From positions 3,968,001 to 4,032,000 of the forward strand of contig OW818695.1 of NCBI GenBank assembly GCA_942493345.1: DNA of 64,000 bases. Direction: 5' to 3'. Below the pieces are notes generated by a model. It did no database searches. It was not told the origin of the DNA and saw only the letters and a list, made by a program, of their open reading frames with translations. Positions 52,111 through 61,199 of the stretch are shown here, piece by piece. Made by a program: the position numbers and the translations under genes. The stretch's first letter is position 1. Each line of letters opens with the position of its first letter. This stretch comes from GWE2-42-39 sp942493345 (GTDB taxonomy: Bacteria; Bacteroidota; Bacteroidia; Bacteroidales; Prolixibacteraceae).

Positions 52111-53358
52111 ATGAAACGAGTAGTAATAACCGGTCTTGGAGCCATCACCCCACTGGGAAATTCGGTTCCCGAATATTGGAATTCATTAATTCATGGGAAA
52201 AGTGGTTCTGCACATATCTCACGGTTTGACGCATCGATGCTGAAAACGCAGTTTGCATGCGAAGTAAAAGACTTCGACCCAACAAAGTATATGGAAAAGC
52301 AGGAGGCCCGGAAAAACGACTTGTTTTCGCAATATGCACTGGCGGCAACCCATGAATGTGTCACAAATTCAGGAGTCGATTTCGAACAGGTCGACCGTCG
52401 TCGGTGCGGAGTGATTTGGGCCACCGGAATTGGAGGAATCGGTTCTTTCGAAAAAGAGATTTACGAATATTTTTTAGGGGGAGGAAAATATCGGATCAGT
52501 CCGTTTTTTATTACCAAAATGATACCGAACATGGCTTCCGGGCTGATTTCAATTAAATATGGGCTGCACGGTGCCAGTTACGCCACTGTTTCGGCCTGTT
52601 CGTCGTCCAATCATGCACTTACCGACTCGTACAACCTGATCAAACTGGGCAAGGCCGATATCATGCTGGCCGGAGGATCGGAAGCGCCCATTACCCAATC
52701 GACCGTAAGTGGATTCAGTGTCATGCGGGCGCTTTCGGAACGCAACGATACACCGGAAAGTGCGTCACGGCCATTCGATGAAACGCGCGATGGATTTATT
52801 CTGGGAGAAGGCGCGGGGGTGCTGATGCTCGAAGAGCTTGAACATGCCAAACGCCGGGGTGCAACAATTTATGCAGAAATGACCGGTTACGGGCTGGCAT
52901 CCGACGCGTATCATATCACCGGCTCACACCCGGAAGGACTAGGAGCACAGTTTGCAATGGCCGAAGCCATGCACGACGGAGGTTTAAAGCCGGAAGACAT
53001 CGACTATATCAATGCACATGCAACATCAACGCCGGTTGGCGACATCAGCGAAGCACGGGCAATAACAAAAATTTTTAACGACTGTTTGCCGAATGTGGCG
53101 GTCGGTGCCACCAAATCAATGACCGGGCATTTGCTCGGTGCTGCGGGCGCTATTGAAGCCACCTGTTGTGTGCTGGCTGTAAAAAATGACATCATTCCAC
53201 CGACGATCAACTTACAAACCATCGATCCGGCAATTGATCCGCGTTTGAATGTTTTCAGGCCTGAAGCCCGGAAACAAACGGTTCGTGCAGCGCTGAACAA
53301 CTCGTTTGGCTTTGGCGGACACATCGTGAGTACACTGTTTCAAAAATTTGTGGAATAG
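52111..53358 (+). CDS. fabF: Beta-ketoacyl-ACP synthase II-like condensing enzyme
   Basis: Fatty-acid chain-elongating thiolase-fold enzyme, 415 aa. VVITGLGAITPLGNSVPEYW opens the protein. The catalytic Cys is in TVSACSSSNHAL (residue ~163), and the two His in NAHATSTPVGD and TKSMTGHLLGAAG. The nucleophile-side phrase is RPFDETRDGFILGEGAGVLMLEEL, and the end is NNSFGFGGHIVSTLF. No acpP, fabH or fabD is beside it, so it may be a second FabF under the TetR regulator, not the main fab operon copy. A shared terminator with the U32 gene follows. Confidence 0.9.
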   Translation: MKRVVITGLGAITPLGNSVPEYWNSLIHGKSGSAHISRFDASMLKTQFACEVKDFDPTKYMEKQEARKNDLFSQYALAATHECVTNSGVDFEQVDRRRCGVIWATGIGGIGSFEKEIYEYFLGGGKYRISPFFITKMIPNMASGLISIKYGLHGASYATVSACSSSNHALTDSYNLIKLGKADIMLAGGSEAPITQSTVSGFSVMRALSERNDTPESASRPFDETRDGFILGEGAGVLMLEELEHAKRRGATIYAEMTGYGLASDAYHITGSHPEGLGAQFAMAEAMHDGGLKPEDIDYINAHATSTPVGDISEARAITKIFNDCLPNVAVGATKSMTGHLLGAAGAIEATCCVLAVKNDIIPPTINLQTIDPAIDPRLNVFRPEARKQTVRAALNNSFGFGGHIVSTLFQKFVE

Positions 53359-53387
53359 CAGATATAAATCAAAATAGGAATAATGAG

Positions 53388-53421
53388 ATAAATCCCGGAT
53401 ACACATCTGTTCGGGATTTAT
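53388..53421. terminator. Bidirectional terminator between fabF and U32 gene
   Basis: ATAAATCCCG / CGGGATTTAT, 10-bp stem with a 14-base loop, at the convergence of fabF and the U32 gene. Confidence 0.8.
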
Positions 53422-53437
53422 TATTTCGAAAAAGTTG

Positions 53438-55426
53438 TTACTTCAGCCCCTTCTTAAAATTGAAAGTCGTTGACGGATGGATTTGTTCGCCGTCTTTAAA
53501 GCGGGTCATCACCTTTTTAATCAGGTTACTGGTGGGCGTATCGAAACTCAGGTCGATTAAAAACTTGCGGAATCCGGCATCAAGCAGTTGTTTTTTGTAT
53601 TGGGTGAGCGAAACCGGTACATCGGGAAGCACAATCGTCATCCCGTCTTTTATAATTTTCCGGAAAGTCTTGCCCGAATCGTCTTTGAACTTGCTTTCCG
53701 GGGAATTTAACTTCACCGGCATTCGCGAATAGAACAATTCCGGATAAAAATACAGTGGCACTATTCCGTTTTTATTTCGCATGTTCAACAGGTTTTCCAT
53801 ATCGTTTTCCTGTGGATAGCAGAAGCTCTGCAGACCTTCGTCGGTCATCAGCCGGGCGGCAGCGTCGTTGTAAACATACACATTTTCATTTCCCGAAAGG
53901 CTTGCTTTTGGTGGAAACAATAATTTTTGGGATAAATGACTGATAAAAAAACTATTAAACCCTATCTTCTGAAGCGCTCCTATTGATTCGCGATAAAAAT
54001 TCAATTGCTCTTCGGATATGAATTTGGGGAGTTCGATGTGTATTTTTGCTTTATTTTCCTGAAGAAAAGCCGACTGCCAATCGGTTTTCTCCCAGTCACT
54101 TTTCCTGAATTTCAGGATCAGCGCATCAATATCTGTAAAACGAATTTTTCGAAGCCAGTCGGGGTTGTCAATGCGGACAAACAGTTGCGGCTGACCGACA
54201 TATTTTTTTACATTCAGGTCATCGTACACTTTTTGTTTCTGGTTGCGCGACCACTGAAACGCAGGTTCCTGTGGCAGGTTCCGGAACTTGGTAGGGAATT
54301 TTTCATCGCCCAAACCAACCAAAAACACCGGGTCTCCGGCGCTGATTCCACTTTTATCGATGTTTTGCAATTCATATACTCCGTTCCGGGAAACTATTCC
54401 GCTAACTTTCATATTTACAGAAGAATTAGCATTGATACATTGAATGCGAAGCCGATTTCCTTCTTTTAACTCGAACCCGCTACGCAGCAAAATATTCTTT
54501 CCTTCGACGCGTTCAATCGCACCAATTTCCATTCCGGTATTCGGGCTGGCGGTGATTCCGTTTTTAACATCTCCCCCCAGAAAATACGAGATTTTTTCGC
54601 GTCCCATATCGAAATGCAGCATTTCGGCAGCCTGCTCAGTTCGCGCTGGCTGGTCGATTGCAAGCCGGTAGGCCCGTGCAACCTGAAAAACGTAGTCAGC
54701 CGATTTCATGCGGCCTTCAATTTTCAGAGAACTCACCTTGAATTCGGTTAATTTCTGAATATTTTCGAGCTGCTGGTTATCTTTCAGGCTAAAAATAAAG
54801 CGCTTTTCACCCGCATCATTGTAAATCATGCGACATGGCTGGGCACACATTCCCCGGTTCGCCCCCTGCCCTCCCTGGAAACTACTGAAAAGGCACATGC
54901 CCGAAAACGAATAGCACAGGGCGCCATGCACAAAAAGTTCAATTTCAGAATTTATTTTCCCGGAAATATGCTTCAATTCCTGCATGGTAAGTTCCCGGGC
55001 CAAAATAGTGCGCGAAATGCCTTTCGACGCATTGAAATTGACCCCAACCGAATTGTGATTGCCCATTTGTGTGCTGACATGAATTTTCAAGCCGGGAAAG
55101 AATCGACGGGCCATGCAATAAACGCCCCAATCCTGTATGATAACCGCATCAACCCGGGCTTTCGAAAGAAAAGAAAGAACATCGATCAGGTCTTTCATCT
55201 CCGAGTTTTTTATAACCGTATTGAGCGTCACATAAATTTTTACGTTTTTCTGCTTCGCTTCCTGCATGGCTGCAAGCAACTGGGCATTCGAGAAATTCAT
55301 GGCCCGCCCCCGTGCATTGAAGTTGCGAAGACCCATAAAAATTGCATCAGCCCCTCCCCTGATCGCCGCATAAAATGACTCAACATTTCCGGCAGGAAGT
55401 AATAATTCAGGTTTTTTGTTTGCCAT
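53438..55426 (-). CDS. U32-family peptidase-like protein (tRNA/rRNA-hydroxylation type)
   Basis: Member of the peptidase U32 family, 662 aa from the ATG at 55424-55426 (MANKKPELLLPAGNVESFYA); an ATG eight codons earlier is less likely. N-terminal TIM-barrel blocks: AIRGGADAIFMGLRNFNARGRA, VTLNTVIKN, DAVIIQDWGV, and LKIHVSTQMGNHNSVGV. The U32 signature with cysteines is ELFVHGALCYSFSGMCLFSSF, followed by NRGMCAQPCR. Recent work assigns related proteins (TrhP, RlhA) to tRNA or rRNA hydroxylation, so protease activity is not assumed. The long C-terminal extension (~from residue 300) fits the larger RlhA-like subgroup. Confidence 0.87.
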   Translation of the reverse strand: MANKKPELLLPAGNVESFYAAIRGGADAIFMGLRNFNARGRAMNFSNAQLLAAMQEAKQKNVKIYVTLNTVIKNSEMKDLIDVLSFLSKARVDAVIIQDWGVYCMARRFFPGLKIHVSTQMGNHNSVGVNFNASKGISRTILARELTMQELKHISGKINSEIELFVHGALCYSFSGMCLFSSFQGGQGANRGMCAQPCRMIYNDAGEKRFIFSLKDNQQLENIQKLTEFKVSSLKIEGRMKSADYVFQVARAYRLAIDQPARTEQAAEMLHFDMGREKISYFLGGDVKNGITASPNTGMEIGAIERVEGKNILLRSGFELKEGNRLRIQCINANSSVNMKVSGIVSRNGVYELQNIDKSGISAGDPVFLVGLGDEKFPTKFRNLPQEPAFQWSRNQKQKVYDDLNVKKYVGQPQLFVRIDNPDWLRKIRFTDIDALILKFRKSDWEKTDWQSAFLQENKAKIHIELPKFISEEQLNFYRESIGALQKIGFNSFFISHLSQKLLFPPKASLSGNENVYVYNDAAARLMTDEGLQSFCYPQENDMENLLNMRNKNGIVPLYFYPELFYSRMPVKLNSPESKFKDDSGKTFRKIIKDGMTIVLPDVPVSLTQYKKQLLDAGFRKFLIDLSFDTPTSNLIKKVMTRFKDGEQIHPSTTFNFKKGLK

Positions 55427-55643
55427 CTGTATAAAATTCAATGCAAACATAGAAAAAAGCCAGTGGCGAAAAAATTGAAACCAGGAGTATTTTCCCGGTC
55501 ACCCAACGCCAATACACGAAAACCGAACTTCCGGGCATATTATAAAATACAAATTACAATCGCTGCTTATTTTTATCAATTATAAATTACAGTTCGAAGT
55601 TGTTTTTGCTATCCAGAGATTGCAATTTTAATTTTTAAAACTT

Positions 55644-55651
55644 TATTTTTG
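55644..55651 (+). promoter_or_regulatory. Putative -7 promoter box (TATTTTTG)
   Basis: TATTTTTG 16 bp before the ATPase ATG. A TTG at 55620-55622 is 21 bp upstream, slightly long for the -33 spacing. Confidence 0.45.
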
Positions 55652-55667
55652 TACCTGAGGGTGAATT

Positions 55668-56846
55668 ATGGAACATCTGATTGAAATACACAACACACTT
55701 CAGGGAAGTACCCGGAATACAATAAAAAGAGAACTGTCGGACGAAATCAACTGGGACGACCGGATGATTTGTATCAAAGGGTTTCGGGGGGTTGGAAAAA
55801 CTACATTTCTGCTCAATATTGTAAAAGAACAATATTCCAACGATCGTACCTGCCTTTACGTCAATTTAAACAGTTTTTATTTTACCCGCCGGAAGATTTT
55901 CAATTTTGCCGATGAATTCTATAAAAAAGGTGGCAAAACATTGATCCTCGACCAGATCAACAAATATCCCGATTGGGCAAAAGAGTTGCGCGCCTGTTAC
56001 GATCAATTTCCTGATTTGAAGATTATTTTTTCCGCATCGCCAGTTCTGCGGGTGATCGACGGAAATGAATACATGAATGGCATTGCCAAAGTGTATCATC
56101 TCGAAGGCCTGTCGTTCCGCGAATACATCAATTTTACAAGTGGTCTGGTATTCCGCAGATATACATTTAAAGAGATAATTGGCAACCATCAGGCAATTGC
56201 CAAGGAAATAACCGGAAAAATAAAGCCGCTGGCCTTTTTTAACGAATACCTTAAGGAAGGCTATTACCCGTATTTCCTGAATAACAAACCATTTTACAGC
56301 GAAACCCTGCTACGGCATGTAAACCTGGCTTTGGAGATTGATGTCACCTACCTGAACCAGATTGAATTAAAATATTTGCCAAAACTCAGAAAGCTGTTGC
56401 AAATCATTTCCAGCCAGGTGCCTTTTTCGCCGAATGTAAGTAAATTGAGCGCCGATGTGAAGACTTCGCGGGCTACGGTTATGAATTATCTTGCGTATCT
56501 GAAAAATGCGCGTTTGATTAATCAATTGTTTTCGAATGGGAACGAGGATCAGATGAAAAAGCCAGACCAGGTGTATTTGCATAATACGAACCTGATTTAT
56601 GCCATCAATCCTGAGAATGTGAATAACAACAACCTGAGACTGACCTTTTTTTACAACCAGGTTGGTTATCAGCATAAAATAAAAAACTCGGCTATTGCCG
56701 ATTTTAAGGTAAATGACGAATACCATTTTTCGGTAGGTGGAAAATATACCGAGCCCAAAGGCGAAAATTGTTATGCCGCAGCCGATTTAATTGAAATTGG
56801 CGATGGAAACATCATTCCGCTTTGGTTGTTTGGGTTTTTATACTAG
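55668..56846 (+). CDS. AAA-type ATP-binding protein with Walker B Gln (DUF4143-like)
   Basis: P-loop protein, 392 aa, resembling the AAA + DUF4143 ATPases common in Bacteroidetes. Walker A is GFRGVGKTT (residues 38-46). Walker B reads TLILDQINKYPDW, with Gln (CAG codon, residue 96) where the family has Glu (LDEIxKYPxW). The following sensor region SASPVLRVIDGNEYMNG also lacks the usual GSS...RR arginines. A winged-helix-like segment (PFSPNVSKLSADVKTSRATVMNYLAYLKNARLI) and the DUF4143-type end (EIGDGNIIPLWLFGFLY) follow. It may bind ATP but hydrolyse poorly. The PFOR gene starts 55 bp downstream; a link is unproven. Confidence 0.78.
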   Translation: MEHLIEIHNTLQGSTRNTIKRELSDEINWDDRMICIKGFRGVGKTTFLLNIVKEQYSNDRTCLYVNLNSFYFTRRKIFNFADEFYKKGGKTLILDQINKYPDWAKELRACYDQFPDLKIIFSASPVLRVIDGNEYMNGIAKVYHLEGLSFREYINFTSGLVFRRYTFKEIIGNHQAIAKEITGKIKPLAFFNEYLKEGYYPYFLNNKPFYSETLLRHVNLALEIDVTYLNQIELKYLPKLRKLLQIISSQVPFSPNVSKLSADVKTSRATVMNYLAYLKNARLINQLFSNGNEDQMKKPDQVYLHNTNLIYAINPENVNNNNLRLTFFYNQVGYQHKIKNSAIADFKVNDEYHFSVGGKYTEPKGENCYAAADLIEIGDGNIIPLWLFGFLY

Positions 56847-56901
56847 GAGAAGAAAGAAAAAAACGAATGAAAATTATATACGAATACTTAAAATGAATAA
56901 A

Positions 56902-59900
56902 ATGGCAAAAGAAAAAAAATTTGTAACATGTGACGGGAACTATGCGGCAGCGCACATGAGTTACATGTTCAGCGAGGTAGCCTGTATCTACCCGATTACG
57001 CCTTCTTCAACCATGGCAGAATATGTCGACGAATGGGCAGCAAATGGAAAACTGAATCTTTTTGGCCGTCCGGTACGTTTGGCCGAGATGCAGAGTGAAG
57101 GTGGTGCAGCAGGTGCTGTTCACGGCGCTTTGCAAAGTGGTTCATTAACTACAACTTACACTGCATCGCAGGGATTGCTGCTCATGATTCCGAATATGTA
57201 TAAAATTGCCGGTGAGTTGCTGCCAACCGTATTCCACGTAAGTGCTCGTGCATTGGCTGCTCACGCATTGTCTATTTTCGGCGACCACAGCGATATTTAT
57301 GCAGCACGTCAGACCGGTTTCGCATTTTTAGCTTCAGGTTCGGTTCAGGAAGAAATGGACCTGGCAGGTGTTGCCCACCTTGCTACATTGAAATCAAAAG
57401 TGCCTTTCTGTGCATTCTTCGATGGTTTCCGTACGTCACACGAATTACAAAAAATTGAAATGATAACCCAGGAACAGATGCTTCCGCTGGTTGACATGGA
57501 TATCATTCAGGCATTCCGCGATAAAGCATTGAATCCTGAAAACCCTGTAACCAGGGGTACAGCTCAAAACCCTGATATTTATTTCCAGGGAAGAGAATCT
57601 TCCAATAAATTCTACGATGCAGTTCCTGCAATTGTAGAAAACTACATGAAAGAGATCAGCAAACTCACAGGCCGCAATTACGATCTGTTCGATTACTATG
57701 GCGCCGAAGATGCAACCGACATCATCGTGGCAATGGGTTCGGTAACTGAAACCACAAAAGAAGTGATCGATTATTTGATGGCCCAAGGTAAAAAAGTAGG
57801 TTTGGTAGCTGTTCACTTGTTCCGTCCTTTTTCTATTTCACACCTGATGAAAGCTTTCCCGGCAACAACCAAACGGATTGCCGTACTTGACCGTACCAAA
57901 GAACCCGGATCGCTTGGCGAACCTCTTTACCTCGACATACGCAGCGCCATTGGCGAAGCCCTCGAAGCGGGTAAAGCTCCGTTTAAACAATGGCCTGTTG
58001 TGGTTGGCGGACGTTATGGATTAGGTTCAAAAGATACTACTCCGGCACAAATTCTTGCCGTTTACAAAAACCTCGAAATGAACGAGCCTAAAAACAAGTT
58101 CACCATCGGTATTGTCGACGACGTTACGTTCACTTCACTTCCGGTTATTCCTGAAATTAAAGTTTCGCCCAACGACATCGTTGAAGCTAAATTTTACGGT
58201 TTGGGTTCCGACGGTACTGTGGGTGCAAACAAAAATTCGATTAAAATCATCGGTGATGCAACCGACAAATATTGCCAGGGCTATTTCGAATACGACTCGA
58301 AGAAATCGGGTGGTTTCACCTGCTCACACCTTCGTTTTGGCGACAGCCAGATTCGTTCAACCTATTTGGTAACTACTGCCGACTTTGTGGCTTGCCACGT
58401 TCCGGCTTATCTGCACATGTACGATGTATTGAAAGGTTTGAGAAAAGGTGGTTCATTCCTTCTGAACTCCATTTGGGACGAAGAAGAAACAAAAAAACGT
58501 CTTCCGGATAACATGAAAAAATATCTGGCTGAAAACGAAATCAACTTCTACATCATCAATGCGACCAAATTAGCCGTTGAAATTGGGCTGGGCAACCGTA
58601 CCAATACCATTCTACAGAGTGCGTTCTTCAATATTTCGAAAGTAATTCCGTTCGAATTGGCTGTTTCACACATGAAAAAAGCCATCGATAAATCGTATGG
58701 AAAGAAAGGCGAAAGCATTGTAAAAATGAACTATGCTGCGGTTGACGCCGGTGGACAAAATGTTGTAAAAGTTGAAGTTCCTGCCGAATGGGCAAAAATT
58801 TCAGTTTCTGCTGAAAAAGAAGACACCAGCCGTCCTTCATTTATTACAAATATTGTAGATGTAGTGAATGCACAGAACGGTGGAAGCCTTCCTGTTTCTG
58901 CATTCAATGGGTATGAAGATGGTACTTTCATCTCCGGAACATCTGCATTTGAAAAACGTGGTATCGCTATCGATACTCCGGAATGGCAAGCCGACAACTG
59001 TATCCAGTGTAACCAGTGTGCTTACGTTTGTCCCCACGCTGCTATTCGTCCGTTCTTGCTGACCGACGAAGAAGTAGCTGCAGCTCCTGCAGGAACAATC
59101 GTTAAAGAAGCCACTCCTGCAAAAATGTTCGGCGGGTTGAAGTTTAAAATCCAGGTTTCGCCACTCGACTGTACCGGTTGCGGCAATTGCGCCGATGTTT
59201 GTCCTTCGAAAGAAAAAGCTCTTGTAATGAAATCGCTCGAATCGCAAATGGCCGAAGTTGAACGCTTCAAGTACATGGACGAAAAAGTGGGTTACAAAGA
59301 TACCGTCGTCGAAAAATCGAAAACAATTAAAAATTCACAGTTTGCACAACCGTTGTTCGAGTTCTCCGGAGCTTGCGCAGGTTGCGGTGAAACTCCTTAT
59401 ATCAAAACAATCACCCAGCTTTTTGGCGAGCAAATGATGGTTGCCAATGCAACAGGATGTTCATCAATCTATGGTGGTTCAGCGCCTTCAACCCCGTATT
59501 GCAAAAACAAAGTAAGCGGACAGGGTGTGGCTTGGGCCAACTCCTTGTTTGAAGACAATGCCGAATACGGTTTTGGTATGAGCGAAGGTGTTAATGCACA
59601 ACGCGAACGTCTGAAAACAGTTATGACTGGTGCAATCAACAATGGTGCATTGGAAGCAGAAAAAGAAGCTTTTGCAGCCTGGATTGAAGGAAAAGATAAC
59701 TCCGAAGCATCGAAAAAAGCATCAGCAAAAGTGCTCGAAGTAATTGCAAGCAGCGACAGCGATTATGCAAAAGTTATAAAAGGGCTGAAACAATACCTTG
59801 TTAAAAAATCAATCTGGGTATTCGGTGGCGACGGTTGGGCATACGATATCGGTTACGGTGGTCTCGACCATGTTCTAGCCAGCGGACAGGATGTAAACGT

Positions 59901-60474
59901 TTTGGTACTCGATACCGAAGTTTATTCCAACACCGGTGGACAATCATCGAAATCGACCCCGGTTGGTGCCGTTGCTAAATTTGCTGCTGCCGGAAAACGG
60001 ATTCGCAAGAAAGACCTCGGGGTAATGGCAATGAGTTATGGCTATGTATATGTTGCACAGGTTGCAATGGGTGCAAGCCAATCTCAATACTTTAAAGCAT
60101 TGAGAGAAGCCGAAGAATATCCGGGCCCATCGCTTATTATTGCATACGCACCTTGTATCAACCACGGGTTGAGTGCAGGAATGGGCAGAACACAGGAAGA
60201 AGAAAACATTGCCGTTGAATGCGGATATTGGCACTTGTACCGTTACAACCCAATGCTCGAAGCCGAAGGAAAGAACCCGTTCACGCTCGACAGCAAAGAA
60301 CCAAACTGGTCTGACTTCCAGAAATTCCTCAATGGTGAAGTTCGTTATACTTCACTAAAAAAGGCCTTCCCGGAACAAGCTACCGAATTGTTTGCTGCTG
60401 CTGAAACCAATGCAAAATGGCGTTATAACTCATACAAACGTATGGCTGCAATGGATTTCTCGGTTATTGAATAA
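56902..60474 (+). CDS. nifJ: Pyruvate:ferredoxin oxidoreductase
   Basis: Oxidatively decarboxylates pyruvate to acetyl-CoA with reduction of ferredoxin, the anaerobic entry to fermentation. ~1190 aa, the fused single-chain form. Start at the ATG at 56902 (MAKEKKFVTCDGNYAAAH), preferred over one three codons earlier. The N-terminal domain opens IYPITPSSTMAEYVDEWA; the CoA/gamma domain lies around residues ~420-600. Two 4Fe-4S sites follow: CIQCNQCAYVCPHAA (~700) and CTGCGNCADVCPSK (~757). The TPP domain starts FSGACAGCGETPYIK (~825) and carries GDGWAYDIGYGGLDHV (~975). Acetyl-CoA made here would feed Pta/AckA encoded 40 kb away. Followed by a terminator. Confidence 0.96.
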   Translation: MAKEKKFVTCDGNYAAAHMSYMFSEVACIYPITPSSTMAEYVDEWAANGKLNLFGRPVRLAEMQSEGGAAGAVHGALQSGSLTTTYTASQGLLLMIPNMYKIAGELLPTVFHVSARALAAHALSIFGDHSDIYAARQTGFAFLASGSVQEEMDLAGVAHLATLKSKVPFCAFFDGFRTSHELQKIEMITQEQMLPLVDMDIIQAFRDKALNPENPVTRGTAQNPDIYFQGRESSNKFYDAVPAIVENYMKEISKLTGRNYDLFDYYGAEDATDIIVAMGSVTETTKEVIDYLMAQGKKVGLVAVHLFRPFSISHLMKAFPATTKRIAVLDRTKEPGSLGEPLYLDIRSAIGEALEAGKAPFKQWPVVVGGRYGLGSKDTTPAQILAVYKNLEMNEPKNKFTIGIVDDVTFTSLPVIPEIKVSPNDIVEAKFYGLGSDGTVGANKNSIKIIGDATDKYCQGYFEYDSKKSGGFTCSHLRFGDSQIRSTYLVTTADFVACHVPAYLHMYDVLKGLRKGGSFLLNSIWDEEETKKRLPDNMKKYLAENEINFYIINATKLAVEIGLGNRTNTILQSAFFNISKVIPFELAVSHMKKAIDKSYGKKGESIVKMNYAAVDAGGQNVVKVEVPAEWAKISVSAEKEDTSRPSFITNIVDVVNAQNGGSLPVSAFNGYEDGTFISGTSAFEKRGIAIDTPEWQADNCIQCNQCAYVCPHAAIRPFLLTDEEVAAAPAGTIVKEATPAKMFGGLKFKIQVSPLDCTGCGNCADVCPSKEKALVMKSLESQMAEVERFKYMDEKVGYKDTVVEKSKTIKNSQFAQPLFEFSGACAGCGETPYIKTITQLFGEQMMVANATGCSSIYGGSAPSTPYCKNKVSGQGVAWANSLFEDNAEYGFGMSEGVNAQRERLKTVMTGAINNGALEAEKEAFAAWIEGKDNSEASKKASAKVLEVIASSDSDYAKVIKGLKQYLVKKSIWVFGGDGWAYDIGYGGLDHVLASGQDVNVLVLDTEVYSNTGGQSSKSTPVGAVAKFAAAGKRIRKKDLGVMAMSYGYVYVAQVAMGASQSQYFKALREAEEYPGPSLIIAYAPCINHGLSAGMGRTQEEENIAVECGYWHLYRYNPMLEAEGKNPFTLDSKEPNWSDFQKFLNGEVRYTSLKKAFPEQATELFAAAETNAKWRYNSYKRMAAMDFSVIE

Positions 60475-60496
60475 AGAAACTCGATTATAAATTTGG

Positions 60497-60535
60497 AAAA
60501 GCCGTCGCCTGATTTATTGGGTGGCGGTTTTTTTT
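60497..60535 (+). terminator. Terminator after nifJ
   Basis: AAGCCGTCGCC / GGTGGCGGTTT pair over 11 positions (three G-U), then a long T run. Confidence 0.8.
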
Positions 60536-60695
60536 ATATCAAAAAAAACATTTGTAAAGGAAAAGTAAGGATTCGAATGGTATGCAGTTTCCAACCTGTT
60601 TTTTGTAATATATCCTAATGATTGCAGCTACTAGTCACCGACTTTCTCGCTGTAGATTTGCGAGGTGCTGATTGATAAATTGGAAAGTTACTGTA

Positions 60696-60738
60696 TGCGA
60701 ACTTTGCATGAAGGCTCTAGTTTCATACAAAGTTCGCA
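60696..60738. repeat. Strong hairpin downstream of the cold-shock-domain gene
   Basis: TGCGAACTTTGCATGAA and TTCATACAAAGTTCGCA form a 17-position stem with one mismatch and a nine-base loop. It starts nine bases after the minus-strand gene's stop. No T-tract follows on either side, so it may be an mRNA 3'-end stabiliser or a palindromic repeat, not a simple terminator. Confidence 0.55.
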
Positions 60739-60746
60739 ATAACATT

Positions 60747-61199
60747 TTAATTTTTATCTTTTTTAACGCGAACCGCATTCATTCCTTTCATGCCACGTTC
60801 GATTTCAAAAGTAACAATATTGTTTTCCTTAATTTCTTCTTCCAGACTGTTGACATGCACAAAATAGCTCTCTTGTGTTTCGAGGTCCTTTATAAAGCCA
60901 AAACCTTTTGAGTCGTTGAAAAATTCAACCCGCCCTTTTCGAATTGGGTTATATTCTTCCTCTTCCCTTTTGGCAACTCCTATTTCAATACTTTCAACAT
61001 CAATCTTTATTCTCTTGCTTGGATCCGGCGGAGTATCTGTAATATTTCCGTTTTCATCGACATAAGCATACATGCTTTCAAGTCCGCCGCCTGATGGATT
61101 TGCCTTCCGTTCCTCCCGTTTCTGGAGTTTGTCTTTTTGTTTTTTTAAACGATTTTTCTCTCTTTCTTTCTTGTTGTAAGTCTGTTGCGATTTCGCCAT
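60747..61199 (-). CDS. Cold-shock-domain protein with long charged N-terminus
   Basis: RNA-binding protein, 150 aa. The N-terminal ~45 residues are very basic and Lys/Arg/Gln-rich (KKEREKNRLKKQKDKLQKRE). A short acidic segment (GNITDTPPDPSK) follows, then a C-terminal cold-shock domain (residues ~87-148) with RNP1-like KGFGFIKD and RNP2-like SYFVHVNSL. Domain end: VTFEIERGMKGMNAVRVKK. This two-part form, distinct from the ~67-aa CspA type, is frequent in Bacteroidetes, and the basic tail probably strengthens RNA or ribosome binding (inference). A 17-position hairpin begins just past its stop. Confidence 0.9.
   Translation of the reverse strand: MAKSQQTYNKKEREKNRLKKQKDKLQKREERKANPSGGGLESMYAYVDENGNITDTPPDPSKRIKIDVESIEIGVAKREEEEYNPIRKGRVEFFNDSKGFGFIKDLETQESYFVHVNSLEEEIKENNIVTFEIERGMKGMNAVRVKKDKN

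Noticed and set aside
53438..55426. Secreted collagenase-type U32 protease
   Set aside because: No signal peptide, and the U32 family is now mainly linked to RNA hydroxylation; protease activity is not assumed.
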